Virus record (IMG/VR): IMGVR_UViG_3300027852_000001
Location: 104,091 to 168,090 of that record
DNA from: a virus
Length of the DNA stretch: 64,000 bases
Direction: 5' to 3' (one strand)
Positions 23,049 through 33,704 of the stretch are shown here, in pieces. Position numbers and translations under genes: made by a program. The notes beneath the pieces were generated by a model. It did no database searches. It saw only the letters and a list, made by a program, of their open reading frames with translations, and was not told the origin of the DNA. Numbering within the stretch: the first letter of the stretch is position 1; every line of letters begins with the position of its first letter.

Positions 23049-26000
23049 GTGGCATTTGTACTTGATGTTAATCTTAGAATTAAAGAGATCCTTGGCTTAA
23101 AGAAAGTCGAGGCTGCTCTCAATAAGACTCAAGGAACACTCCAAGCTGGTATCGGAGGTAGTGGTGGGAGTACTGGTGGCACCAATTCTATGGTTACATC
23201 AACAAAAGCACTAGCTGCCGCTGCCGCAACAAGTGCTGTTGCCATAAACAAAACAACAAAGGCAACTCAAAAACTAAATGCTGTTCAGGGTAAAACTGCT
23301 GTTGGGTTACAAAAATCTAGCAATAGCATAAAGGATGCTGGAAAACAAGCTGATACTTTTGGACACAAGATTAAATTAGCAGGAACACGTTATGCCGCGT
23401 TCTTAGCTGCTACTGCTGGTCCAATAGCAGTAATTGGGGCATTCGGAAAAGCTACGGCAGCTGTCATTGAATTCGATAGTGCTATGCTAAAAATGAGACA
23501 AATTACTGGAGAGACAGAACAACAGATAAGTGGTATGAGGGATAACATACTTGATTTTGCTGCAAGTACAGGAACGTCTGCTAGTGAACTTGCTAGAGTT
23601 GGAAAGGTATTGGCTCAAGCTGGACAAAGAGGTGATCAACTGACAGAATCACTAAGTGCTTTATCTAAAGTTCCACTAACTCCATCTTTTGAAACTATGG
23701 ATGCTGCAATAGAAGGTACAATTGCCGCCATTAATCAGTTCAACTCTGAAGGACTGAAAACCACAGAAGTCTTAGATGTAATGACAGCTCTTTCGAATAA
23801 ATTTGCTGCATCGTCAGAGGATATAGCAAAAGGTACTGCTCGTGGTGGTGCTGCATTCGAAGCTATTGGTGGTACATTCAAAGAATTTGCTGCTGTTTTC
23901 ACCACAGTAAGACAAGCAACCAGAGAAAGTGCCGAAACAGTCGGTACATTCATGAAAACTATCTCTTCTCGTCTGGCAGACCCCAAAATTGTTTCATTCC
24001 TAGAGGGGAAAGGAATTAATATAGGAGAAGCTATTGAAGCTGGTGATCCAGTTGGGGCCATGAAAAGAATAGCCGCTGCATTAGAAGATATTACAAGTGT
24101 TCAGGATAAAATTGAAATAGGAACTAAGCTTGGTGGAAGAAGACAAATCAGCCGGTTGCTAGCTTTGGTCAGCAATATGGATGTATTAAATGATGCATTA
24201 AAAACAGCAGGAACCTCTGGTGGTGCATTCGGAGAAGTAGCGGAGAAGGGTTTGTCTGGATTGCAGGCTCAGATAAATATAATGGTTCAAGAATGGAATA
24301 AGCTAATACAAGCATTAGCTGCTCCTGTTTTTGTCCCATTGATTAAATTTGCCACATCTGCCGGAAAAGCTTTGGCAGCTATGGTTGATTTTGCTAAACC
24401 GGTTATACCAGCATTAACATACATTGCTGGTTTCGCTGGATCTTTTAAGCTTTTAACTATTTCCATAACAAACGCAGGAAAAGCATTGTCTTTTATGAGT
24501 AAGGTTGGTAAAACAGTTGGTGGGGGATTAAATAACGCTGCTGTAGGTTTAAGAGGGGTTGCTGATAGTGCTGGGGGTAGGGCTGGTTCTACAGCTAGGG
24601 AACGTGTTAAGAATAGACTCGCTGGTGGGGTTGGTCTTGCTGCTGGACAAGCTGCTGGTGGTTTTGGGGCTCGGGCTGCTACCGGGTTGAAAGCAGCTGC
24701 TGCATCTCCAATAACACAACTTGCTGGTGCTGCTGCTCTCGCTTTGGGTGCTAACAAAGCTTCTGAAGCATTCGAAAAAGCTGGTAATTCTGCTGGAGTA
24801 TTCGCTGCCGAAGCAATTCAAGCTGCTTCTGTTTTGGCTATTGCGGTTTCTGCTTTATCTGGAAAAAGTATTGTAAGTGCTTTCGCTTCTCTTGGTCCGT
24901 TTGGTGGTGCAATAGCTGGTGCCACATTGGCTATTGGGGCATTATCTTATGCTGCTAATCAAGCTGCTGAGATGGATTTTCAAACAGCTATAGACGAAGC
25001 TTCTAAGAAAATTTCTGAATTAGATTTTGGTAGAATAGCTCCCGGTGATTCTTCTGGTCTTCAGGAAGCAGTTGGTGCTCTTGGGACAGAGGGTCTCAAG
25101 GGATTACAAGAGGCTGCAAGTAAATATGAAGATGATTGGTATGATTTCTTAGCTAGTACTCCAAGTAGAATTGGCAATCTATTGTCTGGAGAGGGTCTTG
25201 TTACAATAGACGACGCCCAAGCTAGAGAAATACTAGATACTATGGTTGGAAGTAATCCTGAATTACTAAATGAAATTCTTAGATCTGCTGTAGAGCAATT
25301 TGGTGTTGGAGATATAGAATCTGGTCTTGATCAGATGCTTTCAGAATCATTTGGCGGTAATGTACAGGCTGCTCAGCAACTTAGAAAAGTAATGATAACC
25401 CATCTTGGTGGATTAGAAAAAATTGCTTCTAGTGTTGAGAAAGTTAATTTGGATGCTAAAATTAGCGTATTAGCAAATGCTATAGAAAAAGCTTCTGAAG
25501 ATTTCAGAACACTACATATACCTGCTGAAATTAGTAGTCAACTAGGACTGTTGAGCGATGCAGTTGGCAATGCTGCTAGAGCTATTGAAACTAATGTAAC
25601 ATTATTTGATCAGATGAGTCAAGTTGTAGGACAGGACATAGGAGTTGCTCGTCCAGGAACAGATTGGTCCACATCTGCGGTAGAAGAAATAGCAAGATCT
25701 GGTAATATGGGGGATTTACTTGATCTTAGTAATTTTAGTGAGCTAGAAGGATTTACAACTGACATGGCACAAGTTGGTACTGCTCTTGAAAACTTCATGA
25801 AAACAATGGTTCAAAGTAAGGCAAGTGCTGATTCTTTGAGATCTCAGTTATCTGATCCTGCCATAGATCCATTCGATATTATGGAAGTATATATTGATCA
25901 GTTTACGGAACAATATCCAGAACAGATTCCACCAGAAGCGGTTGCTGCTTTTAAAGCATCTGCTGCTAAACTGGGTCAACAACTAAGAGATCAAATAGTT

Positions 26001-28103
26001 GATGGTGCTGGTGTTATACAAAATGCTGATACATTTAAAGAAGCATTTAATTCTACATTAGGAAAACAAAAACCGTTATATAGTGCTGCTATAGAAGTTT
26101 ATAGAACGTGGTTGGAAGCTCAGAGCAAACAGCTTAATGCTAGTTTAAGTGGAAGTGAATTGCTCGTTAAGTCTGATGTTAATACAGCAGAATTGGGATC
26201 TACCGTGATAGAAAGTCTTCAAAGATCTATGAGTAATGTTGGTATGGATCTTGATCTTCCTGGTTTTGACATGTTTCAAGATGCCGATGGGGCAATGGTT
26301 GAATTAATAAAAAATGGTAGTGCTGTTGATGATGTTCTGTCGAAATATGGAGAAAGTCTTAAAAAACATGGAGAATTACTTAGAAAAGAAAAAGAAGCCA
26401 GAGATTCTGGAGAAGGTGCTAGTAAAGAATTGATAGTTTCTACCAGAGATGCTGCAAGGGAAGTTCTTGAGTTACAAGCTGCTCTAACATTATTGGCTGA
26501 AATAGCTAGTAGAGCACCAGAAGCTTTTACTGAGCAAGAAAAGAAACAAACTGAGCTTGGATATGGAGGAACTACAGATCCAAGAGAAAAAGAAGAATTT
26601 GATAAATTAGCCAAAGAAACATCAGAGCAAATAACTAGAGGTAGACAGTTGATTGAATCAGAAGTTGCTGTAGATATTGCTCAAGTTCTTGAGGAGCCAG
26701 CAGATATATTTGCCCAGGCTTTGAGAGAAAGTGCTGATGCAGTTAAGTCTTTTACTACAGCGTTAACACAGCAAGACTTAGATCGTGGTGCCAAACAACT
26801 GGTTACAAAGACTACACCAGAGGGACGTCAATACACAGAGAGGCAAAGCGCACCACCAAAGGATACGTCTGGTGAGTCGGGTATTAACACAAAACATCTT
26901 CAGTCAGCATTATTTGGTGGAGAAATAGAAAATGTTATGGAAACATTGCTTCAATCCGCCTCTCAAGTAGCTGGTGGAAAAGTGTTTGGTAACTTGGCAT
27001 CTGGAGATACAGAGAGTGCTACTGCTAATCAGAATTTAGAAAAAAGTTTGAATGAATTTTCTGGATTTATATATGATATTCCGAAAATTATTCAGGACAG
27101 CGGTCTTGATCCTGCTGAGGTTGCTAGGGTTGCTGCTGAATCGTTGAAAGAGCAAGCTGGTGCTCCTGGAGCTAAAGAAATAGAACACCTAGGGGCATTG
27201 AATAGAACTATGGGTGATCTTGAATCAAGCTTAAGAACTATGATAGAAAGACCTGATGTCGCTAGACAACCAGAGCAGTTAATGTCTCAACTAACACCAG
27301 CTATGCAGGAATCTTTACAAAATCTGTCTACGTCTACACAGCAACCAGCTGCTGAAGCAATTGATACACCTCGTGTTTTTGAAGGTTTGTCCGTATCTGC
27401 TTCTGATATATCACAGGCCGCTTCTGAGACAAGAATGGCTGCAGACGCCACAAACGTAGCTACTGAAGGAATGAAAATAGCATCCTTGGATATGAAAACT
27501 GGTGGGACTGATATTCTGTCCGCAAGTCAGAGTATTGGAGAATCGGTGAATCAACTACAAGCAATCTCAGATATTCAAAGAGAAGCTGTTTCTGGAGAGC
27601 AAGCTACTATGGCTAGCCAATCTGAAGATGGTGGTGGAGTGAGAGAAGCTATGACTAATAACACAGAAGCAATAAGTAGTTTGGGAGAAAGAATGGATGC
27701 TGTTGTTCAGGCTGTTGATATGCAAACACAACAAGAAGCTGAAATAGCTGCATCTTCAAAAGAGTCTACCTTAGAACTTCCGGGTCTTGAAGAAAATACT
27801 AGTGCAATTTCCACAAATAATGAAGTAGCTGGAAAAACACAAGAAAGTATGTCTGGTTTAAATAATGGTATGGACAAAATTGCATCAGCTATGGAAGATG
27901 GTGTTGGTGTTGATGTATCTACTATGAGTGAGGTAAAAGTTAATGTTGAAGGTGTTTCTGCTGCTGCTCGTGAATTTACTGCTGAATTCGAAGCTGTCGC
28001 AGAAAGAGTTGCTAAGGCTGAGATTAATATGATATTGCAACAACTAGCCCGTTCTGCTGGTAGTCCAGAAGCTGCCAGTACGTTTGAAAGTGCTATAACC
28101 TAG
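23049..28103 (+). CDS. Tail tape measure protein
   Basis: 1684 residues from GTG 23049, preceded by GGGGAG. Residues about 130-400 match the TP901-type tape measure core: FDSAMLKMRQITGETEQQISG, SASELARVGKVLAQAGQ, EGTIAAINQFNSEG, RLADPKIVSFLEG. A hydrophobic Gly/Ala-rich region follows (about 480-640, with probable membrane segments) and the rest is long, helical and coiled-coil. The protein sets tail length, so at the known ratio of roughly 0.15 nm per residue the tail may be near 250 nm. No lysozyme or peptidase domain is obvious. It is followed by baseplate-type genes as usual. Confidence 0.92.
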   Translation: MAFVLDVNLRIKEILGLKKVEAALNKTQGTLQAGIGGSGGSTGGTNSMVTSTKALAAAAATSAVAINKTTKATQKLNAVQGKTAVGLQKSSNSIKDAGKQADTFGHKIKLAGTRYAAFLAATAGPIAVIGAFGKATAAVIEFDSAMLKMRQITGETEQQISGMRDNILDFAASTGTSASELARVGKVLAQAGQRGDQLTESLSALSKVPLTPSFETMDAAIEGTIAAINQFNSEGLKTTEVLDVMTALSNKFAASSEDIAKGTARGGAAFEAIGGTFKEFAAVFTTVRQATRESAETVGTFMKTISSRLADPKIVSFLEGKGINIGEAIEAGDPVGAMKRIAAALEDITSVQDKIEIGTKLGGRRQISRLLALVSNMDVLNDALKTAGTSGGAFGEVAEKGLSGLQAQINIMVQEWNKLIQALAAPVFVPLIKFATSAGKALAAMVDFAKPVIPALTYIAGFAGSFKLLTISITNAGKALSFMSKVGKTVGGGLNNAAVGLRGVADSAGGRAGSTARERVKNRLAGGVGLAAGQAAGGFGARAATGLKAAAASPITQLAGAAALALGANKASEAFEKAGNSAGVFAAEAIQAASVLAIAVSALSGKSIVSAFASLGPFGGAIAGATLAIGALSYAANQAAEMDFQTAIDEASKKISELDFGRIAPGDSSGLQEAVGALGTEGLKGLQEAASKYEDDWYDFLASTPSRIGNLLSGEGLVTIDDAQAREILDTMVGSNPELLNEILRSAVEQFGVGDIESGLDQMLSESFGGNVQAAQQLRKVMITHLGGLEKIASSVEKVNLDAKISVLANAIEKASEDFRTLHIPAEISSQLGLLSDAVGNAARAIETNVTLFDQMSQVVGQDIGVARPGTDWSTSAVEEIARSGNMGDLLDLSNFSELEGFTTDMAQVGTALENFMKTMVQSKASADSLRSQLSDPAIDPFDIMEVYIDQFTEQYPEQIPPEAVAAFKASAAKLGQQLRDQIVDGAGVIQNADTFKEAFNSTLGKQKPLYSAAIEVYRTWLEAQSKQLNASLSGSELLVKSDVNTAELGSTVIESLQRSMSNVGMDLDLPGFDMFQDADGAMVELIKNGSAVDDVLSKYGESLKKHGELLRKEKEARDSGEGASKELIVSTRDAAREVLELQAALTLLAEIASRAPEAFTEQEKKQTELGYGGTTDPREKEEFDKLAKETSEQITRGRQLIESEVAVDIAQVLEEPADIFAQALRESADAVKSFTTALTQQDLDRGAKQLVTKTTPEGRQYTERQSAPPKDTSGESGINTKHLQSALFGGEIENVMETLLQSASQVAGGKVFGNLASGDTESATANQNLEKSLNEFSGFIYDIPKIIQDSGLDPAEVARVAAESLKEQAGAPGAKEIEHLGALNRTMGDLESSLRTMIERPDVARQPEQLMSQLTPAMQESLQNLSTSTQQPAAEAIDTPRVFEGLSVSASDISQAASETRMAADATNVATEGMKIASLDMKTGGTDILSASQSIGESVNQLQAISDIQREAVSGEQATMASQSEDGGGVREAMTNNTEAISSLGERMDAVVQAVDMQTQQEAEIAASSKESTLELPGLEENTSAISTNNEVAGKTQESMSGLNNGMDKIASAMEDGVGVDVSTMSEVKVNVEGVSAAAREFTAEFEAVAERVAKAEINMILQQLARSAGSPEAASTFESAIT

Positions 28104-28113
28104 GCGGTAAATA

Positions 28114-31100
28114 ATGGCTCAGTGTTTTTACACAGAATGTATCAATACTTGGAAAGCTTCTGATGGAGAAGACGCTACTTGGGTAGAGTATAGTCTTTTG
28201 CCATATGGAGTTCCGTCTGGTGCTGTTGTAGAGATTGCAATAGCCTGTTTAGATCCAAGTTATGAAAAATATGGTGGGGTAAGGGCTACATCTGGAACAC
28301 TAGATCGTACAATTCAAATAGTAAAATCAGCAGATGGTGACTCTTTCGCCACAATGCACGTACAGGCTGATGGCGATAGTAAAATAGATTATTATGCCGA
28401 AGAAACACCAGATATTGAATTTACTATTTTGGGTTATTGGCTTGGATGCGAATATGTTGAAAAGATGGAAACATTTGCTCCAACCGGAGACGCTGCCTGG
28501 GAGGGGTATTCATTAAGTCAATATGGTATTGGTAATGGTGATATTGTTGACACAACAATATCCAATACAGAAACCGCTGCTACCAGAACAATTGGAATAA
28601 GAGCAAGTGGGTCATCGAGATCTTTAACTTTTGACATGAGTGAAGCTGAGGGTGGGGGAAACAACTGCATATCCCAATTCATTATAGCTAGTGGAGATAC
28701 TGCTGCTATTGAATTATACGCTCAAGACCACAATGATTGTTCAGGATATTTGTTTGGATATTTCAGCTCTCCACCTGGAGACTATACAGAAGCAGACATT
28801 GTTTTTCCAGAACCAGCATCTCAGGTTAGTTGGCAGACATTGGACGTGGGTGCTTCTGGCGTCCCAACTGGGTGTGTGGCAGAATTTGTTTTAGGACAAC
28901 AAATAACTGATGACCAAGATATTGGGGTAAGAGAATCAACTTCATCTATAGACAGATTCGTTAATTTAGAAGAATCTGAAGATAATGATGGTTACAGTTG
29001 TGTTTCTATGAAAGCAAATGTTGATAGTGATGGAGAAATCCAATATTATTCAGAAGACATAAGCGATAAACCACTATTCCAATTAATTGGTTATTGGGAC
29101 AATTTTAACGAATCCCCAACTGCGTTCTCACAAAACGATAACTGTGATTGTTTTATTTATGGATTAAATCCGTACATACATTATATAGAAACATATACAA
29201 GTAAGTTTTCTGTAGACTCTGCTAGTACTTGGGAAGAACATGATTTAACAACATACGGGATACCAGTTTCAACGGATGAAAAACCAGTTGTAGCCGAAAT
29301 AGTAGCAACTAATAAATCAACTTCTTCTAGTACTGAAAAATATGTTGGTGTTAGACCTGTCGGATCAAGCTTGGACAGAAAGTTTTTGCTAGACGAAGCA
29401 GAGGGCACTGGGGTTGATTGCCTCAATATGCTAGTTACGGTAGATTCTGCTGGTAAGGTGGAGATTTACGGAGGAAATACTTCATACATAGAATTCCAGG
29501 TAATAGGATACTGGAATGGTGCAATTTATGTGGAAGCGGCTTCGGGGTTTACTACTGTTGGAGACGGATCTTGGAATGATTATGAATTAGGTCCACAATT
29601 TGAAGACAAAGTAGTAGATATTGTAATTTCCAATGATACAACGATACATCAAAGCGGAGGAGTACGTCAGGTAGGTTCTTCTGTTGATAGGTATCACTCC
29701 ATAGGAAAACAAGAAGGTGGACTTGGTTACGCTACCATAGAAACAACAGCAAGTGGAACTAACGGAACAATTCAAGTATACGCCGATTCTGCATCTAATG
29801 TTTCATTCACTTTAATGGGACATTGGTCTCGACCACCAGGAGACTATAATGAAGTATTTACAGACAATACAGCAACAGAAAGTTTAACATGGCAACAGAA
29901 AGACATAAGTATATCGCAAAATTCTATTGTAGAAATGGCATTAGAAAATTGGGATGCAAGTTCTGAACAGAAGATGGGTGTAAGAGAGGTCGGTTCTTCA
30001 GAATCCAGAATTTGGGAAATTAGAGAGACTGATTTAGCAGAGGGGGATGTTGCTGCAAAAATAGTTAGAGCATTTGTGAATGTTTCGAGTGGAACATCTA
30101 TTGAAATTTACCACGAAGCACATATATACCCTCACCACTTTAGAATACTTGGATATTGGGATAATCTAAGTTTAATACCAACATCAACAAATGATAATAT
30201 TCAGATGTTTATGTCAGGTTCTGTTGGTTTTATAAGCACAAGTGGAGATAAAGGTGGATTGTATCCTTCTGGAGTATCTCTCTGGATAAATAGCATAGAA
30301 AATGATGAAATAAGTCTATATACGAATGGTGTTGGATTTGTTGAATCATCTGGGTCTTTGTTTACAGATGGAATTTATCGACTAAATACGCTGGATAATC
30401 CGCAATATCCTAGTGGAGTAACACTATATCAACACGGATACGGTATAATACAAGTAAGTGGACAAGAAACACTATTTATTGATGGTCACCTACCAACTTC
30501 TTCGTCTGGCGATCTTGTCGTCCCAGGACACGGATTTGATAGTGATTCCAGCGACCTATTCTTGAAAGTAATAGATCCACTAAATGCTTCAATGAATCTT
30601 GTTTTGTATAGTCCAGTAGACACTGGTTCTGGATTGATACGAGAAGATAATGCTGTATTTTATCTGAATAACGCTGTAGACGGAGAAAATACGGAAGAAC
30701 AAACACAGGGTATAGATTGGTATGTGCCTGATCTATATTTCTACTCAGTTTCTCATGTAGGAAATTATCACGAAACAGAAACTGCTGGAGACGGAACACT
30801 TCCATTTTATAATCGTCTTGGTGGTGGTTTTGCTCCTGGTCAATTTGGTCTTTCGTTTGAAGGTAATGTAAACAGACAACAAAACGTATTTGGTCTAGTA
30901 GCAAACGATCGATCTCCAAGAACAGAATTGAAAGATTATAGATTTGTTGGAGACGACAGTATAACTGCTGCATTCTGGATGTCTGGGTCTCAGGTTCCAG
31001 CATCGTCTCAAATTGATGTGTACGGGGCAGTACAAACAGCAAGTGGAACACAGGTAAACATAGGATGGTTTTATCGTTTTGGTGAGTTTAGAGCTAGTGA

Positions 31101-33693
31101 TAATGAATTAGGCTCTGCTACTTTAGCACATACTGTTGGGTTAGAAACCAAGGGAGAAAGTGGTTTAGTTGTAAGAACATCCGTAAGAGATGTACCATAC
31201 ACAAAAGAGAGTGGTACGGATTTGTGGTGGGGTGGCACTACACACTACGGAACTCCAACGGGGACTAGTTGGACATGGAATGGTGAGGTAAGCGAAGAAT
31301 ATTATACTTGGGAACAGGAATGGCCGGAAATAAATGTTGCTAGAAGTAACACTACATTTTTCGTAGTTCGTTCTGAGTTTGTTCCTAGTGGTGGTGGTAT
31401 TCCTAATCACATGAAAGTCTACTTGAGTACAGATGGACAACCATGGACTTTTATAGGATCTGGAGTAACTGGACCTCCAGCTAGTTCTTTATACAACTAT
31501 GATGACCCATGGAACAGATATGCAGAAAATGCTGTAGGTTTTAATGTTTTAACAAATAACTGGAGCGGAGGATATCACCATGTAAATACTTCACTAGCAG
31601 AAGTTGCGCTATGGACAGATTCCGACAGATTCACAGATGATGAATTATATGATCTATACCATTTAGTAGAGACATATAAAAGACCGTTGAATGAATATAA
31701 ACCAACAGTAGATGCTCTTCCAACCTATGTAAAAAGAACAGTAGGTCAATTTCAGTATAATCCAATTATGCCGTGGATTACTGGATATAATCCTGGTGAA
31801 ATTTGTTCTGGATTGTTAGTAACACTAGAAGTTGGGATAGGTGGTTACGGAGAGGATGCTTCTGCTTATCTACTAGAAGAAAAACCTCCTTCTGGATTTT
31901 ATGTAAAAGATATAAGTCCACTACAAACAAATTACGGAGGACAGGGAGATAGGCCAGCATCAAGACAAGGACAGTTCAACGATCCACAAAGTGGAATAAT
32001 GGAGCCATATTCTTTCCAGTTGGGTAATTTTAATGAGGCTTCAATAAGGTGGGTTAATCATGATAATAACCCAGAATTTGGTGAAAGAAGATCTCCGCAA
32101 CCAACAAAGACTTTTACCTACAAACTATATCCACAACAGTATAGGGGATTACCACAGGTAGATGAATTTGATTTTTCTGGTAGTGGTGTGTTTTTTGGAG
32201 GAACAACAGGAAGTGGAGTTTTTGTTGTAGCTACAACGGGAGATGTTGATGGTACGACTAGTGGTGTTTTAGGAAGAATATTTACTGATGGATGTGATTT
32301 ATATACTAGTGGACCAGAACAGCCAAGTGGAACAACTAATTTATATGTAAAGACAATAGAACCAATTACAAGTGCTTTTATAGGGAATACTCCAAGAACA
32401 CCCAGTATATCTGACATAGTTTACTCAGCAGAAGGAAAATCTGCCACAGACACTATGGCTGGAGTCGAATATGGTCCAAATCTATACACAAAGGGACCAT
32501 TGAGTTATGATGATAATACTTCATTGTTTATCAGAGCACCAGAAGGTAATGATACAACAATATTTACCGAAGGACACCTAGACCACGATACTAGTGGTTC
32601 TTATCCTTCTGGTATGCTGATGAGAATTGGTGATGGACATGTTCTCCAGAGTCAATCTGGAAATCTTTTCATATTTGGACCACAGCCATCATCTGGTACT
32701 ATCGGATTATTTACTCAGGCCGGTGCGTTTACGAGAAGGATTAATGGTTCTTCCGGACATGGAAATAGTCCAAATCTTTACATTACGTCATATACAGTCA
32801 ATAGTGGTAGTTGTGATTTATTCATAAAAGTACCAGAACCTTCTACGTCTAGCGGCAACCTGTATTGTAAAGGTCCAGAATTTATTTGTTCTAGTGGAGA
32901 TTTTGAATATCCTTACAATCCAGATAGTTTCGAATATCCATCTGGAGATTTGAGCCCTCCACTGTTTATGTATAAACCAATAGGTTTTGGAACAGGTGTT
33001 GTAGATCTATTCATCCAGAGATATTCACGACCAAACTTCACGTTATATCTAAAAACAGATGACAATGATATAACTGGATCTGTTAATTTGTTCACGCATG
33101 GATGTCAAACAGAGGGTGGTGCTGAGCAAAACTTTAAACATACCTCCCTATATATGGATGCTTCCGAAGCTGAATATCCATATACAGAAGGTGGTACTGG
33201 TAACTGGACATTATTCTTAAAGGCGCAAGAAGGTAATTTATCTGAAACTTCAGAATGGACAATGTTCCTGAAGAGTGATACGACCACAACTTCTTCAGCT
33301 AATTTGTACACCTATGGACATGCTTCTGGAGCTAATCCTCATGGAATAGAAATAACAGGATCTATGGGTCTTGTTTGTAGTGTTAATCCAGACGACTACA
33401 GCAGAATAGGATATATACCAACAAATACAGATGATGATCCATGGACGCTGTTTATTAAAGGTTCTCCTGGAGTTTTTGATTCTGTATCTATGTATATGTC
33501 TGGGTCAGCACCTGGGATATCTCTTTCATCTGGGAATTTGTTTGTGGAAGGACTATTTGGTCAACCAACAGGAACATCTAATTTATATATAATGGGCATT
33601 TCAGGGACACTTAATAATGATTGCCCACTATTTATACATGCTGGTCTTCAGGTGTATAATACTGATGGTAACCTATATACCCACGGGTATTAA
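28114..33693 (+). CDS. Giant virion protein: six beta repeats, lectin-like region and two LFIxG arrays
   Basis: 1859 residues from ATG 28114. Part 1 (about 10-690): six tandem units of about 105 residues, each starting near [ST]W-x(3)-[DE/Y]L and ending in 'F-x-[IL]-x-G-[YH]-W'. Part 2 (about 697-836): LFIxG units (QMFMSG, SLYTNG, TLFIDG, DLFLKV). Part 3 (about 840-1240): a LamG- or concanavalin-like beta-sandwich (SITAAFWMSGSQVPASS, NTTFFVVRSEF, HMKVYLSTDG). Part 4 (about 1395-1859): about 26 more LFIxG units up to the end. It follows the tape measure, so it is likely a tail-tip or side-fibre protein with carbohydrate binding. No enzyme motif seen. Among the longest genes here. Confidence 0.75.
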   Translation: MAQCFYTECINTWKASDGEDATWVEYSLLPYGVPSGAVVEIAIACLDPSYEKYGGVRATSGTLDRTIQIVKSADGDSFATMHVQADGDSKIDYYAEETPDIEFTILGYWLGCEYVEKMETFAPTGDAAWEGYSLSQYGIGNGDIVDTTISNTETAATRTIGIRASGSSRSLTFDMSEAEGGGNNCISQFIIASGDTAAIELYAQDHNDCSGYLFGYFSSPPGDYTEADIVFPEPASQVSWQTLDVGASGVPTGCVAEFVLGQQITDDQDIGVRESTSSIDRFVNLEESEDNDGYSCVSMKANVDSDGEIQYYSEDISDKPLFQLIGYWDNFNESPTAFSQNDNCDCFIYGLNPYIHYIETYTSKFSVDSASTWEEHDLTTYGIPVSTDEKPVVAEIVATNKSTSSSTEKYVGVRPVGSSLDRKFLLDEAEGTGVDCLNMLVTVDSAGKVEIYGGNTSYIEFQVIGYWNGAIYVEAASGFTTVGDGSWNDYELGPQFEDKVVDIVISNDTTIHQSGGVRQVGSSVDRYHSIGKQEGGLGYATIETTASGTNGTIQVYADSASNVSFTLMGHWSRPPGDYNEVFTDNTATESLTWQQKDISISQNSIVEMALENWDASSEQKMGVREVGSSESRIWEIRETDLAEGDVAAKIVRAFVNVSSGTSIEIYHEAHIYPHHFRILGYWDNLSLIPTSTNDNIQMFMSGSVGFISTSGDKGGLYPSGVSLWINSIENDEISLYTNGVGFVESSGSLFTDGIYRLNTLDNPQYPSGVTLYQHGYGIIQVSGQETLFIDGHLPTSSSGDLVVPGHGFDSDSSDLFLKVIDPLNASMNLVLYSPVDTGSGLIREDNAVFYLNNAVDGENTEEQTQGIDWYVPDLYFYSVSHVGNYHETETAGDGTLPFYNRLGGGFAPGQFGLSFEGNVNRQQNVFGLVANDRSPRTELKDYRFVGDDSITAAFWMSGSQVPASSQIDVYGAVQTASGTQVNIGWFYRFGEFRASDNELGSATLAHTVGLETKGESGLVVRTSVRDVPYTKESGTDLWWGGTTHYGTPTGTSWTWNGEVSEEYYTWEQEWPEINVARSNTTFFVVRSEFVPSGGGIPNHMKVYLSTDGQPWTFIGSGVTGPPASSLYNYDDPWNRYAENAVGFNVLTNNWSGGYHHVNTSLAEVALWTDSDRFTDDELYDLYHLVETYKRPLNEYKPTVDALPTYVKRTVGQFQYNPIMPWITGYNPGEICSGLLVTLEVGIGGYGEDASAYLLEEKPPSGFYVKDISPLQTNYGGQGDRPASRQGQFNDPQSGIMEPYSFQLGNFNEASIRWVNHDNNPEFGERRSPQPTKTFTYKLYPQQYRGLPQVDEFDFSGSGVFFGGTTGSGVFVVATTGDVDGTTSGVLGRIFTDGCDLYTSGPEQPSGTTNLYVKTIEPITSAFIGNTPRTPSISDIVYSAEGKSATDTMAGVEYGPNLYTKGPLSYDDNTSLFIRAPEGNDTTIFTEGHLDHDTSGSYPSGMLMRIGDGHVLQSQSGNLFIFGPQPSSGTIGLFTQAGAFTRRINGSSGHGNSPNLYITSYTVNSGSCDLFIKVPEPSTSSGNLYCKGPEFICSSGDFEYPYNPDSFEYPSGDLSPPLFMYKPIGFGTGVVDLFIQRYSRPNFTLYLKTDDNDITGSVNLFTHGCQTEGGAEQNFKHTSLYMDASEAEYPYTEGGTGNWTLFLKAQEGNLSETSEWTMFLKSDTTTTSSANLYTYGHASGANPHGIEITGSMGLVCSVNPDDYSRIGYIPTNTDDDPWTLFIKGSPGVFDSVSMYMSGSAPGISLSSGNLFVEGLFGQPTGTSNLYIMGISGTLNNDCPLFIHAGLQVYNTDGNLYTHGY
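28150..30175 (+). repeat. Six tandem beta-domain repeats (about 105 residues each)
   Basis: Units begin near TWVEYSLLPYG, AWEGYSLSQYG, SWQTLDVGASG, TWEEHDLTTYG, SWNDYELGPQ and TWQQKDISI, then share 'GVR..GSS.DR' and '..IEIY...F.ILGYW' elements. They are diverged at DNA level. Confidence 0.8.
30202..30620 (+). repeat. LFIxG protein-repeat array (about nine units)
   Basis: QMFMSG, SLWINS, SLYTNG, SLFTDG, TLYQHG, TLFIDG, DLVVPG, DLFLKV, NLVLYS: same family as the fibre array, more degenerate. Confidence 0.7.
32296..33692 (+). repeat. LFIxG protein-repeat array (about 26 units)
   Basis: From DLYTSG to the final NLYTHGY, units such as NLFIFG, DLFIKV, NLFTHG, TLFIKG, SMYMSG, NLFVEG, NLYIMG, PLFIHA. 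Units are spaced irregularly and tolerate longer Pro- and aromatic-rich linkers. Confidence 0.8.
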
Positions 33694-33704
33694 CGGAGGA
33701 AAAT

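Noticed and set aside
24287-24757. Long minus-strand open frame opposite the tape measure (and 30476-31051 opposite the giant repeat protein)
   Set aside because: No ribosome binding site, Ala/Pro- or Gln/Leu-biased antisense composition, and complete overlap with well-supported genes.
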